This document shows, one piece after another, positions 1-8,639 of a stretch of DNA of 35,499 nucleotides (positions are counted from its first letter, which is position 1; every line of letters starts with the position of its first letter). Below the pieces are notes generated by a model. That model was not told the origin of the DNA, made no database searches, and saw only the letters and a list, made by a program, of their open reading frames with translations. The translations under genes were made by a program, and so were the position numbers. The stretch comes from Janthinobacterium sp. (lineage in GTDB: Bacteria; Pseudomonadota; Gammaproteobacteria; Burkholderiales; Burkholderiaceae_D): the NCBI GenBank assembly GCA_003133225.1, contig PKWL01000142.1, forward strand, positions 1-35,499, given 5' to 3'.

Positions 1-162
1 CTGTTTTTTGGAAGAACTTCAGTTTAGCGACCATGCAAATAGATTTTTTAAAATGCCAGATACGGACGTATTGCCGGGGACTTCCGGCTCGGGAATTTGC
101 ACGAAAATTAATTCGAGACTACTGCTACCTGTGCTGCTGGGCAGCAAGCTCACACCAGCGCT

Positions 163-399
163 TTATTCGCCAAAATAAGCAAAATCGCCCACTCCAAGAT
201 GGGACGTGACGTCGTAGCGCTTGCCATGGGCGACACCGCGCGGCTGATACAGCTGCCAAACCTTGGCCTTTATACAGGCAATGCACCGCGGCGTTAGGCC
301 ATCTCTGCTTGATGTCTTCACATCGAAGAACTCGATGTCTGCTGGCCAATACTCTCCACACGACATGCAGCGTTTCTCCTCGCCGAGCTCTGTTACCAT
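163..399 (-). CDS. small zinc-ribbon protein, function unknown
   Basis: Predicted 78-residue protein. It has two CxxC pairs, CMSC near residue 11 and CIAC near residue 39, about 24 residues apart, which is the layout of a small zinc ribbon. The segment between them is acidic and aromatic (GEYWPADIEFF), as in short zinc-ribbon proteins annotated only as hypothetical. I chose the ATG at 399. An in-frame TTG at 429 would add ten residues, but neither start has a clear Shine-Dalgarno. A perfect TTGACA lies on the minus strand at 436-431, but I could not pair it with a good -10. It lies downstream of icmF on the same strand with a gap of about 100 nt. Nothing ties it to the catabolic pathway; I do not assign a function. 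Confidence 0.6.
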   Translation of the reverse strand: MVTELGEEKRCMSCGEYWPADIEFFDVKTSSRDGLTPRCIACIKAKVWQLYQPRGVAHGKRYDVTSHLGVGDFAYFGE

Positions 400-506
400 T
401 TTTTGTAGGGAATTGAACAAGTTATGCAAGTGTCAAGAAACGGATATCAGGAACCTCGGCTACCTCCAAGATTTCACGTTGTTTCAATTTATATCAGCTT
501 AATTTG

Positions 507-3500
507 TTACATGCTGCGGCGGTACTGTCCCCCGACCTCGAACAAGGCATCGGTAATTTGCCCCAGCGAACATATGCGCACCGCATCCATCAGTTTTGCA
601 AACACGTTCTCATCATGGATCACCGCCTGCCGCAGCGACGCCAGCATCGCCGGCGCCTGTGCTGCATGACGCGACTGGAATTCGGCCAGGCGGGTCAATT
701 GCGACAGCTTTTCTTCGTCGCTCGAACGCGCCAACTCAATAGTTTTCGGCGCGTCATTCGTCTTTGGATTGCGGAAAGTGTTCACACCAATGATCGGCAA
801 TGTGCCGTCGTGCTTCTGCTGCTCATACAGCATCGATTCCTCCTGGATCTTGCCCCGCTGGTAACCGGTTTCCATTGCGCCTAGCACACCACCGCGCTCG
901 GCAATGCACTCGAACTCCTGCAGCACCGCTTCTTCGACGAGGTCGGTCAGTTCATCCATGATGAAGCTGCCCTGGTTCGGGTTTTCATTTTTTGCCAGTC
1001 CCCATTCGCGGTTGATGATCAGCTGAATCGCCAGCGCACGACGTACCGATTCATCGGTCGGTGTGGTGATCGCTTCATCATAGGCATTGGTGTGCAGAGA
1101 ATTGCAGTTGTCATAAATTGCGATCAGAGCCTGGAGCGTGGTGCGGATGTCGTTGAAGTCGATTTCTTGCGCATGCAGGGAACGACCCGAGGTTTGAATG
1201 TGATATTTCAGCTTTTGAGCACGCTCGTTGGCGCCATACTTGTTCCTCATCGCAACCGCCCAAATGCGGCGCGCGACGCGGCCCATGACCGTGTACTCCG
1301 GATCCATGCCATTACTGAAGAAGAATGATAGATTCGGTGAAAAATCGTCGATGTGCATACCGCGCGCCAGATATGCTTCAACAAACGTGAAGCCGTTCGA
1401 CAGCGTGAACGCGAGCTGCGAAATTGGGTTGGCGCCCGCTTCGGCAATGTGGTATCCGGAGATTGATACCGAATAGAAATTGCGCACGTGATGCTGCACA
1501 AAATATTCCTGAATATCGCCCATTACCTTCAGTGAAAACTCGGTCGAAAAGATGCAGGTGTTTTGACCTTGATCCTCCTTCAAGATATCCGCTTGCACCG
1601 TCCCACGCACGTTCTGCAGCACCCAGGCGCTTATTTTTCTGGCTTCATCGGCGGTCGGCTCACGCTTGTTGTCGAGCAAAAATTTATCGACCTGCTGATC
1701 GATCGCAGTATTCATGAACATCGCGAGAATCGTGGGCGCAGGCCCATTAATGGTCATCGATACTGAGGTGGTCGGGTCGCACAAGGCAAAGCCATCATAT
1801 AGCACTTTCATATCGTCCAGCGTCGCAATCGACACGCCTGAATTACCGACCTTGCCGTAGATGTCGGGACGCAATTCTGGATCGGCGCCGTACAAGGTGA
1901 CTGAATCGAATGCCGTCGACAGACGTTTCGCATCCATCCCTTCAGATACCAGCTTGAAGCGGCGATTGGTGCGAAATGCATCGCCTTCCCCCGCGAACAT
2001 GCGGGTCGGGTCTTCATTCTCGCGCTTGAATGCGAACACGCCGGCGCTGTACGGGAAGGATCCGGGGACGTTTTCTAGCATCAGAAAGCGTAGAATTTCG
2101 CCGTGGTCTTCATAACGTGGCAACGCGACCTTGCGGATCTTGGTGCCTGACAGTGTGGTAGCGACCAGCCTGGTGCGAATCTCCTTGTCGCGGATCGTGA
2201 CGATGTATTCATCGCCGGCATACGCTGCTTGCATGTCCGGCCACATGGCGAGCAGCTTTTTGGCTTCGGGATCGAGTTGCGCGTCGCGCTCGGCAATAAG
2301 TCCGGCTAGGTCAGACACTTGGCCTGCCGCGGCCAGCATGCGGCCCGTTTCCTGGAGGTGCTGGCGTTCGCGCGCCAATCTCGCCTGCTTTTTCACAAAA
2401 GTATGATAGGCACGCACGGTATCAGCAATCTCGGCCAGGTAGCGGCTGCGCGCCGGCGGAACGATCGCATTCTTACCCGATGAAAAGCGAACGCCTGCCG
2501 GCGCCAGTTTTCCCGGCTTGATCGTTAAGCCGTGCTCGGCCAATCGTGGCAACAATCCCTGGTACAGAGCGGTCACGCCATCGTCGTTGAACCGCGACGC
2601 CTGGGTGCCGTACACCGGCATCTGGTCCGGACGCTGGCCCCACAGTTCGCGGTTGCGTTGGTATTGCTTGGCGACATCGCGCAGGGCATCTTGCGAGCCC
2701 TTACGGTCGAACTTATTGATCGTGACGAAGTCGGCAAAATCGAGCATGTCGATCTTTTCCAGCTGCGACGCGGCGCCGAATTCAGGCGTCATTACATACA
2801 TCGACAAATTTACGTGCGGCACGATCGCTGCATCACCCTGGCCGATGCCGGACGTCTCCACGATCACGAGATCAAAGCCGGCCACTTTGCATGCGGCAAT
2901 CACCTCCGGCAGCGCTTGTGAAATTTCGGAGCCGGCCTCGCGCGTGGCCAACGAGCGCATGAAGACGCGCGACTGACCGGCCCACGGGCCGATCGCGTTC
3001 ATCCGGATGCGGTCGCCCAGTAAGGCACCACCGGATTTGCGGCGCGAAGGATCGATCGAGATCACCGCCAGATTCAAGGTATCTCCTTGGTCGAGCCGGA
3101 TGCGGCGGATCAACTCATCGGTAAGCGAGGATTTGCCGGCGCCACCGGTGCCGGTGATACCCAGCACCGGGGTCTTGATGGCTGCGGCGGCCTTGCGCAG
3201 TTCCGTCTTAAGTCTGGCTGAGACCTTATTGTTCTCCAATGCCGTAATCAGCTGCGCCAACGGCCGCTGCCGGTCGGCGATCGCGCCATTGACCAGGGCG
3301 TCTAGTGTCGTGGGGGCATGACCCGACAAATCAGCATCACAGGCCTGGATCATCGACAGGATCATGCCTACCAGCCCCAGCCGCTGACCGTCTTCAGGGC
3401 TGTAAATGCGCGTTACGCCATAGGCATGCAGGTCAGCAATTTCCGACGGCACGATCACGCCACCGCCGCCGCCGAACACCTTGATGTGGCCGCCGTCGCG

Positions 3501-3803
3501 TTGTTTCAGCAAGTCGATCATGTACTTGAAGTATTCGACATGCCCCCCTTGGTAGCTGGAAATAGCGATGCCCTGCGCGTCCTCCTGTAGCGCCGCGGTG
3601 ACAATGTCATCGACTGAACGGTTGTGGCCGAGGTGGATCACTTCGGCGCCATTGGCCATCAGGATACGGCGCATGATATTGATCGACGCATCGTGGCCGT
3701 CGAACAGCGAGGCGGCGGTGATAAAGCGCACCTTGTTGTCGGGCTTGTATTCGGTCAAATTATGGACAACAGATAAATTCGTCATATGTATTTTCTGAAA
3801 CAT
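507..3803 (-). CDS. icmF: fused isobutyryl-CoA mutase IcmF
   Basis: Adenosylcobalamin-dependent mutase interconverting isobutyryl-CoA and n-butyryl-CoA; cytosolic. At 1098 residues it has the full IcmF architecture. The N-terminal B12-binding domain has the D35-x-H37 motif with the lower-ligand His. A MeaB-like G-protein chaperone follows, with a Walker A loop at about 218-226 (GTGGAGKSS) and NKFD at 363-366. The C-terminal part is the TIM-barrel mutase. Substrate residues point to isobutyryl-CoA rather than methylmalonyl-CoA: F590 and Q747 occupy the positions of Tyr89 and Arg207 in Propionibacterium methylmalonyl-CoA mutase. IcmF enzymes are known to have minor isovaleryl-CoA/pivalyl-CoA mutase activity, so a quaternary-carbon substrate is possible. 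It is last in a long minus-strand run. The start could also be the ATG at 3785; neither has a strong ribosome-binding site. Confidence 0.96.
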   Translation of the reverse strand: MFQKIHMTNLSVVHNLTEYKPDNKVRFITAASLFDGHDASINIMRRILMANGAEVIHLGHNRSVDDIVTAALQEDAQGIAISSYQGGHVEYFKYMIDLLKQRDGGHIKVFGGGGGVIVPSEIADLHAYGVTRIYSPEDGQRLGLVGMILSMIQACDADLSGHAPTTLDALVNGAIADRQRPLAQLITALENNKVSARLKTELRKAAAAIKTPVLGITGTGGAGKSSLTDELIRRIRLDQGDTLNLAVISIDPSRRKSGGALLGDRIRMNAIGPWAGQSRVFMRSLATREAGSEISQALPEVIAACKVAGFDLVIVETSGIGQGDAAIVPHVNLSMYVMTPEFGAASQLEKIDMLDFADFVTINKFDRKGSQDALRDVAKQYQRNRELWGQRPDQMPVYGTQASRFNDDGVTALYQGLLPRLAEHGLTIKPGKLAPAGVRFSSGKNAIVPPARSRYLAEIADTVRAYHTFVKKQARLARERQHLQETGRMLAAAGQVSDLAGLIAERDAQLDPEAKKLLAMWPDMQAAYAGDEYIVTIRDKEIRTRLVATTLSGTKIRKVALPRYEDHGEILRFLMLENVPGSFPYSAGVFAFKRENEDPTRMFAGEGDAFRTNRRFKLVSEGMDAKRLSTAFDSVTLYGADPELRPDIYGKVGNSGVSIATLDDMKVLYDGFALCDPTTSVSMTINGPAPTILAMFMNTAIDQQVDKFLLDNKREPTADEARKISAWVLQNVRGTVQADILKEDQGQNTCIFSTEFSLKVMGDIQEYFVQHHVRNFYSVSISGYHIAEAGANPISQLAFTLSNGFTFVEAYLARGMHIDDFSPNLSFFFSNGMDPEYTVMGRVARRIWAVAMRNKYGANERAQKLKYHIQTSGRSLHAQEIDFNDIRTTLQALIAIYDNCNSLHTNAYDEAITTPTDESVRRALAIQLIINREWGLAKNENPNQGSFIMDELTDLVEEAVLQEFECIAERGGVLGAMETGYQRGKIQEESMLYEQQKHDGTLPIIGVNTFRNPKTNDAPKTIELARSSDEEKLSQLTRLAEFQSRHAAQAPAMLASLRQAVIHDENVFAKLMDAVRICSLGQITDALFEVGGQYRRSM

Positions 3804-3850
3804 TGAAGACGATCAATGGGGCGCTATTAATGCGCCCGTCATGACAGCGT

Positions 3851-4390
3851 TTACTTTTGTTTTTGATGCCACGCCGGGTAATAAGAGGAGACCACCGGAC
3901 CGGTGCTATCGAGCGCATGGCACCCGTCCAGCTTTCCCGGCTTTTCGTTCGACGTCTTTTCGGTTTCAGGTACCACGGTTTGCATTGCCACGGTGCTTAT
4001 ATTTCCGAGCAACTCGGTAATATGCGTACACCCGCTCAATCCACCGAATAGTTTTCCAACTTCCCGTCGAAAACCCGCCTCGATACGCAAGCCTGCCACC
4101 TTTGCGTAATCGGGGGCGATGTTCTCGCATGTGCCCGGATACGGTGACGCGACGGTTTGGGCTGCGGCCGACTGAATTGTCAAGGTGTCATCGACGGTTA
4201 TCCGGACCAGCATCTCATGCAGCGCAGCACCGGCCAGGCGTAGCCCTGTGCGCAAGGGGATGTCGCTGTGCCGTATATCCTTGAGATGTCCTTCGATATC
4301 CCATAAGCCATCGTCTCTCTTGTACCCTTCGATGAGGATCTGTCGGGTATGGATACGCTTTCTTGCCACTGTCTGCTCAGGTAACCCCAT
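3851..4390 (-). CDS. DUF2889 family protein
   Basis: A 179-residue protein that I recognise as DUF2889. The family hallmarks are visible: an N-terminal RKRIHTRQI followed by EGYKRDDGLWDIEGHL, then a middle region with SPYPGTC, and near the C-terminus GLSGCTHITELLG. The conserved Cys and His residues suggest metal binding, but no biochemical role is established that I know of. I chose the ATG at 4390 because GAGGT lies about 7 nt upstream. An upstream in-frame ATG at 4417 lacks such a site and lies only 10 nt from the stop of the preceding MaoC gene. It sits between that gene and icmF with short gaps (37 and 47 nt), so it is very likely co-transcribed with acyl-CoA genes. A role in CoA-ester catabolism is inferred from context only. 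Confidence 0.8.
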   Translation of the reverse strand: MGLPEQTVARKRIHTRQILIEGYKRDDGLWDIEGHLKDIRHSDIPLRTGLRLAGAALHEMLVRITVDDTLTIQSAAAQTVASPYPGTCENIAPDYAKVAGLRIEAGFRREVGKLFGGLSGCTHITELLGNISTVAMQTVVPETEKTSNEKPGKLDGCHALDSTGPVVSSYYPAWHQKQK

Positions 4391-4427
4391 TACATGACCT
4401 CGGTTGTTACAATACACCGGCTAGTGC

Positions 4428-4856
4428 TCAGGCCTTTGCCGGACTCCGTGCAAGATGCGCATCGATTAACGCATCACCCTTGATCGCCACGATACCTGCC
4501 GCAGTCGTGGCCTTGAGGGCCAGCTTGAAAAAATCGACCCCACTATCGACCAGCGTCGCTTGATAACACACCTGCTCACCGACCAGGATCACGGCGCTAA
4601 AACGCGCCGTAAACGATTTGATCGACGCAGCGGGAAACGTATTCGTGAGCAGTCTGCCCATGTGGGCCATTCCCAGCATCCCATGCACGACAAGATTGTT
4701 AAAACCTGCCTTGCGCGCAAATTCTGGATCGAGGTGTAGTGGATTCGTGTCGCCAGACGCCCTAGCGTAATTCGCCAAGTCTTCGGCGGTGCTCGGCGGC
4801 GGGGCCAGCATGGCAACAATCGATCCGACCTCGGCCGTTGTAAAGCTCATACGCAT
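4428..4856 (-). CDS. MaoC-type enoyl-CoA hydratase, catalytic subunit
   Basis: 142-residue single hot-dog protein of the MaoC/R-hydratase family. The hydratase motif is intact: SGDTNPLHLDPEFA, with D36 and H41 at the spacing of the catalytic Asp-His pair of PhaJ-type (R)-specific enoyl-CoA hydratases. It is followed by the usual VVHGMLGMA helix. The preceding gene encodes an N-terminal-type (FAS1-like) hot-dog and overlaps this one by about 10 nt. The two probably form a heteromeric hydratase, as in other split MaoC pairs where one subunit holds the catalytic dyad and the partner shapes the acyl pocket. It would hydrate a bulky or branched 2-enoyl-CoA. AGAGGGTGG lies just upstream of the start; a second ATG is two codons in (4850). 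Confidence 0.85.
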   Translation of the reverse strand: MRMSFTTAEVGSIVAMLAPPPSTAEDLANYARASGDTNPLHLDPEFARKAGFNNLVVHGMLGMAHMGRLLTNTFPAASIKSFTARFSAVILVGEQVCYQATLVDSGVDFFKLALKATTAAGIVAIKGDALIDAHLARSPAKA

Positions 4857-5281
4857 CCGTCCACCCTCTTGCTTGGGTTGCGCACCATGACCAGTTGCCT
4901 CGCTCGCCCCACCACGGCCCGGGACTCGTTGCTCAGTACTGACTCGATGACAATGAATTCCAACTCCCCATCGCGCTTATCGTAAATGTCCAGCACGCGG
5001 CGATCCACGGTAATGCAGTCTCCGGCGCGAACCGGCTCAAGATAATCGAACTGCTGCTCCGCATGCAGTATTCGCGTCAGATCAACGTTGAGCATTTCAA
5101 GGATTAGCCGCGAACTGTTATTCTCGCCGTCGATCGCCTTGAGAAACGTGGGTGGTACGATATCGTTTAAAAACTGCGGATCCGTTTCACCAATCGCCTT
5201 AGCGAACAGCTGTACCCGCTCGCCATCGATTGTCACTTTGAACGGAGCGAGAGACAATCCAATGTGGCAACGATCAATCAT
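4847..5281 (-). CDS. MaoC N-terminal (FAS1-like) dehydratase-domain subunit
   Basis: About 144 residues matching the MaoC_dehydrat_N type of hot-dog: GKAIGETDP-type N-terminal helix (here AKAIGETDPQF), then PPTFLKAI, then FDYLEPVRAGDCITVDRRV. It lacks the catalytic Asp-x-x-x-x-His motif, so it is the likely structural or pocket subunit of the pair with the adjacent MaoC gene. The start ATG overlaps the TGA stop of the upstream hydratase gene by one base (TGATG), and its own end overlaps the next start. This tight translational coupling supports stoichiometric production of the pair. A TTG one codon upstream is less likely. The substrate is not evident from sequence. Confidence 0.8.
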   Translation of the reverse strand: MIDRCHIGLSLAPFKVTIDGERVQLFAKAIGETDPQFLNDIVPPTFLKAIDGENNSSRLILEMLNVDLTRILHAEQQFDYLEPVRAGDCITVDRRVLDIYDKRDGELEFIVIESVLSNESRAVVGRARQLVMVRNPSKRVDGCV

Positions 5282-6897
5282 CAATTTACCACAATAGCGC
5301 GTAGGTCGAAGAGATCGTCCGTTCCATCTGGAACGTTGAACAGCGAATTTTCGTGCACTGCCGCAGCCAATGCGCTTGCCTTGATCCGCGCCCGCCCCGA
5401 CTGGCGGAGGTAATTAAAAGGACCGCCGGTATAGGCTGGATGCATTCCAGACAGAACTGCAGCCACGTCAGCGATTTCGACATCGGTGATGGCGCCTCCC
5501 ATCCACACTCTGGCAGCAGCCAGAGCCACGGCGAGAACCACTTCATCCTCATTGCAACCCGCCTCTAGGGCGGAGGTCTGTGCTTCTTTTAGTGACGGCA
5601 AAAAGCCCATTGGCCCCTTGATGACCAGTACGGTCGCACGCAACCATTGGGCCAGTTTTCGTCCCACATCTTCGTGTTCCCGATCATCGTGTAAAACCAC
5701 GATCTCCGCCGACCGGCCATGCTCGGTCAGATCGGCCAGCCAGAATCTTACGGGCGCGTTCAGCGGCTCCGCCGGAACTTCTGTGTCACCCACCCAGATG
5801 ATTTTCTTGCCGGCAACGGTATTCGCGTCGCCGGTAACCACCACAATATCCTGGTCGGTCAACTCAGCGGCGTTAATGACTGGCGCCCGGCCCTTCTCGA
5901 GCAGCGTGCGGATCGTTTGTGCATTGACTCCTATGGCCGCAACCCGTGCGTCCGACAGTGACTTCGGTGGCTGCCCTTCCCTGATCGCGCGCTGGCGGTT
6001 AAGGAACAAAGTGCGCACCATATTGCCGGCCACGGGATTGCGGATCAGGTCGATGAATACATCCATTTCCCAGTGGCACGCCTCATCCATCGGCCGGTTC
6101 CAACCGCCAATGACGCACTTCATGATGGCATCGAAGGCGGGATATCTAACGCGCTGCTGCAACGACACGCCGACGAAAGCCGCGATCTTGTCAGCAGCAT
6201 CCGCAGCACGGAAATCAAACGGCGCAGCGTCGAACTTACCATCGAGGATGTCCCATGGCGCGCTCGGTTCAGACAGCACCAGCGCGCGTCGCCTGGCGAC
6301 ATCGACCAACTTGTCTTGCGCGGCGAGCTCGTGAACCAGGCCAAGCTCTAACGCTCTGGCTGACGACACGGCATCGCCAGTTAGCAGCATGCGCATCGAC
6401 TCGCCGGCATTGATCAGCCGCGGCAGACGCTGTGTCCCCCCCCCGCCTGGCAGCAAGCCGAGCTTGATTTCCGGCAGGCCAAGCTGCACCGCCTTGTCGT
6501 CTGCGGCGACGCGTTCATGACAAGCCAGCGCCAGTTCCAGGCCGCCGCCAAGGGCTAGACCGTTAATCGCCCCCACGTAAGGCTTTACACTTTTTTCGAG
6601 ACGACGGAACAACCGGCCTAGGCGGCCGCACAACATATGCAGAGCCTCGTACGTCCCGCTACGGGCTTGCTCAGTGAATACGCGGATCATGTCCAGGTCG
6701 GCGCCGACCAGGAAGGTTGATTTACCGGACGCGAGGACAACCCCTTTGACCGCTGCCGTCGTTTCGACATGTTTAAGCAGTCGTTCCAGCGAGTCCATCA
6801 TGTCCAGCGAGAAAACATTCATGGCACGTCCCGGCATATCGATGCGGGCCAGGAGAATGCCATCGCGATCGATAGCCGTTTGGATGTTCTTGTCCAT
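5281..6897 (-). CDS. FadB/FadJ-like enoyl-CoA hydratase with degenerate dehydrogenase half
   Basis: 538 residues, against about 715 for FadB/FadJ. Residues 1-190 are a complete crotonase domain with both catalytic glutamates: GGGLE (E121) and GLPEIKLG (E143) correspond to Glu119 and Glu139 of E. coli FadB. The following linker helix is also FadJ-like. The 3-hydroxyacyl-CoA dehydrogenase half is collapsed. No GxGxxG NAD loop is present, only VAAIGVNAQTI in that place, and the HFFNP catalytic-His region reads VRFWLADL. Recognisable remnants of the C-terminal domain remain (VIKGPMGFLPSL; MHPAYTGGPFNYLRQSGRA). It should act as a hydratase (or isomerase) only, with oxidation left to a separate SDR such as BadH. 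In this operon it could take the place of BadK, the cyclohexene-carboxyl-CoA hydratase. Confidence 0.85.
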   Translation of the reverse strand: MDKNIQTAIDRDGILLARIDMPGRAMNVFSLDMMDSLERLLKHVETTAAVKGVVLASGKSTFLVGADLDMIRVFTEQARSGTYEALHMLCGRLGRLFRRLEKSVKPYVGAINGLALGGGLELALACHERVAADDKAVQLGLPEIKLGLLPGGGGTQRLPRLINAGESMRMLLTGDAVSSARALELGLVHELAAQDKLVDVARRRALVLSEPSAPWDILDGKFDAAPFDFRAADAADKIAAFVGVSLQQRVRYPAFDAIMKCVIGGWNRPMDEACHWEMDVFIDLIRNPVAGNMVRTLFLNRQRAIREGQPPKSLSDARVAAIGVNAQTIRTLLEKGRAPVINAAELTDQDIVVVTGDANTVAGKKIIWVGDTEVPAEPLNAPVRFWLADLTEHGRSAEIVVLHDDREHEDVGRKLAQWLRATVLVIKGPMGFLPSLKEAQTSALEAGCNEDEVVLAVALAAARVWMGGAITDVEIADVAAVLSGMHPAYTGGPFNYLRQSGRARIKASALAAAVHENSLFNVPDGTDDLFDLRAIVVN

Positions 6898-6921
6898 AGG
6901 TGCTGGCCTCAGCGTATGTGT

Positions 6922-7719
6922 TTAAACGAACTTTTTGAAGTCAGGCTTGCGCTTTTCGTTGAACGCTCGCACACCTTCCTTCGACTCGTCGCTCTGGTAA
7001 AAACCCTTGACCGCAGCCACACCCATGAAGCTAATGCCGCGGATATTTTCGGTGTCGGCGTTAAACGAACGCTTCGCGATAGCGATTGCGGTGGGGCTCA
7101 GAACGTTGATTTCGGCCGCCCAAGCTTCGCATTCGGCGTCAAGCTGATCGTGTGGAACGACCTTGTTCACCAGTCCCATTTCGTAAGCTTCCTGCGCGGA
7201 ATATCGACGGCACAGGAACCAGATTTCGCGAGCACGCTTCTCTCCAACCAGACGAGACAGATAAGCGGTACCGAAGCCAGGATCAACCGAACCGACCTTA
7301 GGACCAACTTGGCCGAACTTGGCCTTCTCGGATGCGATGGTCAAATCACAGATTGTGGCGAACACATTACCGCCGCCGATCGCGAAGCCCTGTACACGAG
7401 CGATTACAACCTTGCGGCAGTCGCGGATGGCTGACTGCAGTTCTTCGATGGGCAGACCAACCATGCCTCGAGGGCCGTACAGGCCGTCTTCGGACATGTG
7501 TACTTTCTGATCGCCGCCAGTGCAGAAAGCCTTGTCGCCGGCACCGCCAAAAATCACGGTATTGACAGATTTCTCTTCGTCTGCGCGACGAAAGGCCAAG
7601 ATCAACTCTTCAACCGTTTGGGTACGGAAGGCATTAAAAACCTCGGGGCGATTGATCGTAATACGAACGGCATTGTCACCGACTTCGTAAGTAATATCTT
7701 TGTAAGTTTCGGGCATCAT
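6922..7719 (-). CDS. badI: 2-ketocyclohexanecarboxyl-CoA hydrolase (BadI-type ring cleavage)
   Basis: 265-residue crotonase-fold enzyme closely resembling R. palustris BadI, which hydrolytically opens the ring of 2-ketocyclohexanecarboxyl-CoA to pimeloyl-CoA. BadI-like stretches include KAFCTGGDQ, RVQGFAIGGGNV, FGQVGPKVGSVDPGFGTA, and KRSFNADTENIRGISFMG. The GSVDPG segment carries D146 at the position of the active-site Asp of the related MenB. The usual hydratase glutamates are absent: IGGGN replaces GGGxE. It is 24 nt upstream of the FadJ-like gene and 49 nt downstream of badH, so the ring-oxidation and ring-cleavage steps are adjacent. The real substrate may be a ring-substituted homologue. 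Two ATGs are adjacent (7719 and 7716); the ribosome-binding site is weak. Confidence 0.92.
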   Translation of the reverse strand: MMPETYKDITYEVGDNAVRITINRPEVFNAFRTQTVEELILAFRRADEEKSVNTVIFGGAGDKAFCTGGDQKVHMSEDGLYGPRGMVGLPIEELQSAIRDCRKVVIARVQGFAIGGGNVFATICDLTIASEKAKFGQVGPKVGSVDPGFGTAYLSRLVGEKRAREIWFLCRRYSAQEAYEMGLVNKVVPHDQLDAECEAWAAEINVLSPTAIAIAKRSFNADTENIRGISFMGVAAVKGFYQSDESKEGVRAFNEKRKPDFKKFV

Positions 7720-7768
7720 TTTCTCGTTTCTAAGTGGTAGTCGTTAATCGTTAGGCGAAAGCGCGTCA

Positions 7769-8536
7769 TTAGCCATGCATCGTCAAGCCGCCCGAGATGC
7801 TTATGGTCTGACCGGTCATGAAGGAAGCGTCGTCACTGGCCAGAAATGCGACCAGACCCGGATAATCGTCCGGCTCGCCGATGCGGCCCAGCGGCACGCC
7901 GCGCACCATGGAATCACGAATTTTCTGCCCTTCTTCGCCGGTGCCCACGAACGCGTCCATCGCAGGGGTATTGGTTGGCCCCGGGCAAACGCAGTTCAGC
8001 AGAACGTTCTTGCGCGAGACTTCGCGCGCCAATGCCTTGGCAAATGCGATCGTGGCACCCTTACATCCGGAATACACCACCTCACCGGAAGAACCGACGC
8101 GGCCGGCGTCCGACGCGATGAAAACGATGCGGCCGGCGTTACGTTGCGCCATACCAGTAACGACCGCGTGCGTCATGTTGATTGGGCCGTGATAATTAAT
8201 GTCTACCACTTTTTTCCAGAAATCTGGTGTCGTTTTCATGAATGGCATCGGCGTATCCCATCCCGCGTTGTTAACCAGCAGCCAGGTCGGCCCGCTGATC
8301 GCTTCGATCGCGGCCACGGCCTTGGTCACGCTGTCGTAGTCGGTGATGTCACAGCTTTCTGCGACCGCCTTGCCGTCCGCCTTGGCGATCAATGCAACCG
8401 TTTCTTCCGCGGCCTTGGTATTAATGTCAAGTACACCCACAATCATGCCTTCGCTTGCGAGCCGCAGCGCAATCGCACGACCGATTCCGCTTCCTGCTCC
8501 TGTCACGAGTGCCACTTTCCCTGTTAGTCCACGCAT
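7769..8536 (-). CDS. badH: 2-hydroxycyclohexanecarboxyl-CoA dehydrogenase (BadH-type SDR)
   Basis: 255-residue classical SDR resembling R. palustris BadH, which oxidises 2-hydroxycyclohexanecarboxyl-CoA to the 2-keto ester with NAD. It has the TGAGSGIG cofactor loop (12-19), NNAG at 89-92, and S142, Y155 and K159 as the catalytic triad. Diagnostic BadH-like strings are NNAGWDTPMPF, SDAGRVGSSGEVVY and TGQTISISGGLTMHG at the C-terminus. I chose the ATG at 8536, giving MRGLTGKVALVTG, because AGGGAG lies about 9 nt upstream. An in-frame ATG 13 codons earlier has no such support. It lies directly upstream of badI, the enzyme that uses its product. Confidence 0.92.
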   Translation of the reverse strand: MRGLTGKVALVTGAGSGIGRAIALRLASEGMIVGVLDINTKAAEETVALIAKADGKAVAESCDITDYDSVTKAVAAIEAISGPTWLLVNNAGWDTPMPFMKTTPDFWKKVVDINYHGPINMTHAVVTGMAQRNAGRIVFIASDAGRVGSSGEVVYSGCKGATIAFAKALAREVSRKNVLLNCVCPGPTNTPAMDAFVGTGEEGQKIRDSMVRGVPLGRIGEPDDYPGLVAFLASDDASFMTGQTISISGGLTMHG

Positions 8537-8639
8537 GAATTTTCTCCCTATAAACTGCCGTTGAATGCTGCCCACGGGGGCGGATATCTCCGACTCCCCA
8601 TGAACGTTTTGATTCGCGTCGGTCGGCGCAGCGCGTCGC

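Noticed and set aside
73-88. Short GCCGG/CCGGC hairpin near the left edge as a terminator of the zinc-ribbon gene
   Set aside because: Only five base pairs and no T-run in either direction.
5486-6334. A 282-codon plus-strand frame opposite the FadJ-like gene
   Set aside because: Low-complexity Ser/Ala/Arg/Thr composition typical of antisense to GC-rich coding sequence; the minus-strand gene has clear catalytic motifs.
7775-8527. A 250-codon plus-strand frame opposite badH
   Set aside because: Shadow of the BadH gene; His/Arg-rich with no domain pattern.
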